NCBI RefSeq assembly: GCF_002434265.1
Contig: NZ_DJJS01000007.1
Location: 500,775 to 564,774, forward strand
Source: Pseudomonas sp. UBA6562
GTDB lineage: Bacteria > Pseudomonadota > Gammaproteobacteria > Pseudomonadales > Pseudomonadaceae
Direction of reading: 5' to 3'
DNA: 64,000 nt
A model generated the notes under the pieces. The model had not been told where the DNA came from and ran no database searches. It was given only the letters and a program-made list of their open reading frames with translations. Both the position numbers and the translations under genes were made by a program. This document shows, piece by piece, positions 61,204 to 64,000 of the stretch. Position 1 is the stretch's first letter. Every line of letters starts with the position of its first letter.

Positions 61204-61386
61204 TTAGGAGCGTCCGCCCTTGCCACCGCCCGAACCTGAATTGTCTTTGCTCGTACCGCTGGATGCCTTGCCGCCTTTCCTACCGGCTTCCGACGCTTTT
61301 TGCGGGTCGTTGGCAAAGTTGCCACCGTTACCCTTGCCGCCGTGGCTACCCGACTTCTCACTCGTCTTGCTGTCTTTCTTGTCCAT
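61204..61386 (-). CDS. KGG-domain stress-related protein
   Basis: This is a 60-residue hydrophilic, lysine/glycine/serine-rich protein with one canonical KGG repeat (GGNFANDPQKASEAGRKGG). The ATG follows AGGTGA by 6 bases. It lies upstream of ku on the same strand with its own terminator. Both KGG and Ku functions belong to stationary-phase stress, but co-regulation is only suggested by position. Confidence 0.85.
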   Translation of the reverse strand: MDKKDSKTSEKSGSHGGKGNGGNFANDPQKASEAGRKGGKASSGTSKDNSGSGGGKGGRS

Positions 61387-61545
61387 GATCTTTCACCTAT
61401 AGGGCTTCAGAAAATGCACGACAACATGCCGTACATAGCCTGGGAGTACGGTCAATGAAAAGGATTCGATACTCCGCGCCGTTGCCGGACCGGTGGCACT
61501 AACAGACGCTTGAGGGTTAATTGAGACGCCAAGCAACCGCCTGCA

Positions 61546-62424
61546 TTAGAGCTTCTGCGAGACGTTTTCTTCGAGCAACTGGATGAACGTACTCAAACTG
61601 CGCGATACCGTCCCACGCCGCCAGACCAGCCAGGTTTTCAAATAGCGGAAATCTTCCGACATCGGCCAGGCGCTGACCATGCTGCACCCGGGCATGTTGT
61701 CGAGCATGCTGCGCGGCAGCATGGCCAGACCTGCGCCGGCGCTGACGCAGGCCAGCATGCCATGGTAGGACTCCATCTCGTGGATCTTGCCCGGCACGGC
61801 GTTGTCCTGCACGAACCAGTTGGCGAAGTGGTGGCGGTACGAGCAGTTGGGGCGGAAGGCGTAGATGTTCTCGCCGTTGACGTCCTGGGCACGGGTCACC
61901 GGGGCGTGGTTGAGGGGCGCGATGATGACCATCTGTTCTTCGAACACCGGCATGCCTTCCAGCGTGGGGTGCAGCACCGGTCCGTCGACGAAGGCGGCGA
62001 CCAGACGCCCGCTCAGCACCCCTTCGAGCATGGTCCCGGAGGGGCCGGTCGAGAGATCCAGGTCCACTTTCGGGTAGCGCTGGTTGTAAGCCGCGAGCAG
62101 CGCTGGAATACGCACGGCGGCGGTGCTTTCCAGAGAGCCCAGGGCGAAGGTGCCTTGCGGGTCTTCACCGGCGACCGTCAGCCGCGCCTCATGCACCAGA
62201 TCGAGAATGCGGCGGGTGTACTCGAGGAAATTCCACCCCGCTGGCGATAGGCGCAGGCGGCTCTTCTCACGGATGAACAAGTCGACGCCGAGGTCTTCCT
62301 CCAGTTGCTTGATCCGTGTGGTGAGGTTCGAGGGCACGCGGTGGATCTGCTGTGCGGCGGCGCTGATGCTGCCATGCTCGGCTACGGCCTTGAATATTTC
62401 CAGTTGCACCAGATCCATAATCAT
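61546..62424 (-). CDS. LysR-family regulator (PtrR/YneJ-like)
   Basis: This is a 292-residue LysR protein with MDLVQLEIFKAVAEHGSISA and HRVPSNLTTRIKQLEEDLG in the DNA-binding domain. It resembles YneJ (PtrR) of E. coli, which is encoded next to sad (yneI) there. Here the same pairing is found: it is divergent from sad with a 99-bp gap. It therefore probably responds to GABA/putrescine breakdown products and controls sad; this is inferred from conserved gene order. Confidence 0.85.
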   Translation of the reverse strand: MIMDLVQLEIFKAVAEHGSISAAAQQIHRVPSNLTTRIKQLEEDLGVDLFIREKSRLRLSPAGWNFLEYTRRILDLVHEARLTVAGEDPQGTFALGSLESTAAVRIPALLAAYNQRYPKVDLDLSTGPSGTMLEGVLSGRLVAAFVDGPVLHPTLEGMPVFEEQMVIIAPLNHAPVTRAQDVNGENIYAFRPNCSYRHHFANWFVQDNAVPGKIHEMESYHGMLACVSAGAGLAMLPRSMLDNMPGCSMVSAWPMSEDFRYLKTWLVWRRGTVSRSLSTFIQLLEENVSQKL

Positions 62425-62523
62425 TCTCCAAACGTGAACATTGCGCTCATTATTATTCAGTTTTCAGTAGCAAGGCGAACCATTAGTCTGAACTCAATCA
62501 CCCATGAGCACAGGTAGTTCGCC
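62425..62523. promoter_or_regulatory. LysR/sad divergent promoter with separated inverted repeat
   Basis: This is a 99-bp AT-rich interval. GGCGAAC (62474-62480) and GTTCGCC (62517-62523) form an inverted pair flanking the likely sad promoter. LysR-type TTCAG/CTGAA segments lie in between. Confidence 0.35.
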
Positions 62524-63909
62524 ATGACCACGATCAGCAGCCACACCCACGCCATCTCCGTCGATCCGTTCACCGGCGAACAGATCGGTCACTATCCGTT
62601 CGACGATGCCGCCACTCAACAGGCCTCCCTGCAACGTGCGGCCGACGGCTTCAAGCAGTGGCGCAAGGTGTCGGTGGCAGAACGCAGCGAGCACCTGGCG
62701 CGTTTGGCCGACACCCTCGAAGCCGGGGCCGAAGCCTTCGCGCAGATGATCGCCCGGGAAATCGGCAAGCCGATCAGCCAGGCCCGTGGCGAAGTCGGCA
62801 AGTGCGTGGGCCTGTGCCGTTGGTACGCCGAACACGGTCCGGCCATGCTCGCCCCCGAAGCCACGCAGATCGCCACCGCGCGCATCGAGTACCGCCCGCT
62901 GGGGCCGATCCTGGCGGTGATGCCGTGGAACTTCCCAGTCTGGCAAGTGCTGCGCGGCGCCGTTCCGGCGCTGCTGGCCGGCAACACCTATGTGCTCAAG
63001 CACGCTCCCAACGTGATGGGCAGCGCCTACCTGCTGCTGGAGCTGTTCCAGCGCGCCGGTCTGCCGCAGGGCGTCTTCGAGCTGCTCAACGTCACCCCCG
63101 ACGGTGTGACCCGTGCGATCAACGATCCGCGCATCGCCGCCGTCACCCTGACCGGCAGCGTGCGCGCCGGCATGGCGATCGGCGCCCAGGCAGGTGCCGC
63201 GTTGAAGAAGTGCGTGCTGGAACTCGGCGGTTCCGATCCGTTCATCGTGCTCGCCGACGCCGACCTGGACGCCGCCGTGAAGGCTTCGGTGATCGGTCGC
63301 TACCAGAACACCGGCCAGGTCTGCGCCGCTGCCAAGCGCATGATCGTCGAAGAAAGCGTGGTCGAGGCCTTCACCGCCAAGTTCGTCGAGGCGACGCGTG
63401 CCTTGACCGTGGGCAACCCGCTGCACGACGACACCTACATCGGCCCGATGGCACGCTTCGACCTGCGTGACGAGCTCGACGGCCAAGTCCAGGCCAGCCT
63501 TGCCGAAGGTGCCACGTTGCTGCTGGGCGGCCACAAACTCGAAGGCGTGGGCAACTTCTATGCACCCACCGTGCTGGGTGACGTGACCCGCGACATGACC
63601 GCCTTCCAGCAAGAGCTGTTCGGCCCCGTCGCGGCGATCATCAGCGCCCGGGACGCCGAGCACGCGGTGGAGCTGGCCAACGACAGCGAGTTCGGGCTGG
63701 CGGCGACCATCTACACGGCAGACCTGGCCTTGGCCGAACGCATGACCAGCGCCCTGGACACCGGTGGCGTGTTCATCAACGGCTATTGCGCTTCCGACCC
63801 CCGCGTGGCCTTCGGCGGCGTGAAGAAAAGCGGCTTCGGTCGCGAGCTGTCGCACTTCGGCGTACGCGAGTTCACCAACGTGCAGACCGTGTGGCTGGAC
63901 CGCAACTGA
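62524..63909 (+). CDS. sad: NAD(P)-dependent succinate-semialdehyde dehydrogenase (Sad/YneI)
   Basis: This is a 461-residue aldehyde dehydrogenase. Catalytic Cys267 lies in NTGQVCAAAKR and Glu233 in VLELGGSDPF; the proton-relay Asn is in PWNFPVW. Long stretches agree with E. coli Sad (YneI), including EYRPLGPILAVMPWNFP and GGVKKSGFGRELSHFG. It oxidises succinate semialdehyde from GABA to succinate for the TCA cycle. It is preceded by a divergent LysR gene as in enterobacteria. Confidence 0.92.
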   Translation: MTTISSHTHAISVDPFTGEQIGHYPFDDAATQQASLQRAADGFKQWRKVSVAERSEHLARLADTLEAGAEAFAQMIAREIGKPISQARGEVGKCVGLCRWYAEHGPAMLAPEATQIATARIEYRPLGPILAVMPWNFPVWQVLRGAVPALLAGNTYVLKHAPNVMGSAYLLLELFQRAGLPQGVFELLNVTPDGVTRAINDPRIAAVTLTGSVRAGMAIGAQAGAALKKCVLELGGSDPFIVLADADLDAAVKASVIGRYQNTGQVCAAAKRMIVEESVVEAFTAKFVEATRALTVGNPLHDDTYIGPMARFDLRDELDGQVQASLAEGATLLLGGHKLEGVGNFYAPTVLGDVTRDMTAFQQELFGPVAAIISARDAEHAVELANDSEFGLAATIYTADLALAERMTSALDTGGVFINGYCASDPRVAFGGVKKSGFGRELSHFGVREFTNVQTVWLDRN

Positions 63910-63925
63910 CCGACCGGGCCGCGCT

Positions 63926-64000
63926 TCAGCCGCGGCCTTGGTCCTTGACCCAATCGAGCACCCCGCCCGGCACGATCAATTCGTGCCGGGCGCGCGAGCA
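63926..64000 (-). CDS. Possible C-terminus of a gene entering from the right
   Basis: The last 75 bases read on the minus strand as an uninterrupted 24-codon tail, containing HELIVPGGVLDWVKDQGRG and a stop at 63926-63928, convergent with sad. Composition is protein-like, but the length is too short for identification. A perfect 12-bp inverted repeat (63964-63992) lies inside it, so a terminator without any gene is an alternative reading. Confidence 0.4.
   Translation of the reverse strand, partial: CSRARHELIVPGGVLDWVKDQGRG

Overview
The window looks like a chromosomal segment of a fluorescent pseudomonad, most likely of the Pseudomonas putida group. It is high-GC and densely coded. It carries typical pseudomonad gene sets: many LysR regulators, c-di-GMP enzymes, an RND pump next to an OmpR-type two-component system, KGG stress proteins, Ku, DpkA, and a REP-like element. 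No rRNA, tRNA, CRISPR array or intact insertion sequence was seen.

Layout. 0-5.4 kb: the 3' end of a two-partner-secretion exoprotein built of exact 87-residue YDG repeats, then its TpsB transporter, then about 1.1 kb of AT-richer, apparently decayed DNA and a DUF2251-like gene. 5.4-12.4 kb: a LysR gene facing an operon of a citrate-type MFS symporter and a ModA-like periplasmic protein, then a small DMT transporter, a second LysR, a DUF6555-like small protein, a zinc alcohol dehydrogenase and a KGG protein. 12.6-17.4 kb: a giant CheB-CheR-PAS-histidine kinase-receiver protein convergent with a ClpP-like protease. 17.7-20.7 kb: a three-gene, start/stop-overlapping operon matching ybhP-clsB(ybhO)-ybhN, for envelope lipid metabolism. 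20.7-26.3 kb: TrmK-like tRNA methyltransferase, RidA, a TonB-dependent receptor and the rRNA hydroxylase RlhA.

26.4-37.6 kb: an ATP/ADP-carrier-like MFS protein with a Tat-exported aldo/keto reductase, an orphan CrtZ carotene hydroxylase, MgtC behind a hairpin-rich leader, a Cache-GGDEF cyclase, a small conserved protein, and a KfrA/TnpT-like protein and a TnpS-like tyrosine recombinase that flank a GGDEF-EAL gene. 37.7-43.4 kb: an exported alpha/beta hydrolase, AzoR with a divergent LysR and a perfect 28-bp palindrome between them, DUF1294 and UppP, then PnuC with a NadR-type kinase (NMN uptake and salvage).

43.5-52.9 kb: an LtaS-like phosphotransferase, an RstBA-like two-component system divergent from a MexMN/AcrAB-like MFP-RND pair that lacks an outer-membrane gene, and MobA. 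53-64 kb: an aromatic aminotransferase, DpkA, a lipoprotein, a PuuD/SpuA-type gamma-glutamyl-GABA hydrolase, a small secreted protein, ureidoglycine aminohydrolase, a truncated RHS-toxin start, a zinc-ribbon protein, a VOC protein, Ku with a KGG protein, and a LysR-Sad (succinate-semialdehyde dehydrogenase) pair.

No single obviously new defence or secretion system stands out. The most unusual pieces are the recombinase/KfrA/c-di-GMP cluster at 32.6-37.4 kb, the structured mgtC leader, the decayed accessory region behind tpsB and several strong unassigned operators. All family assignments come from reading the translated sequences and from memory of the families; no database search was run.
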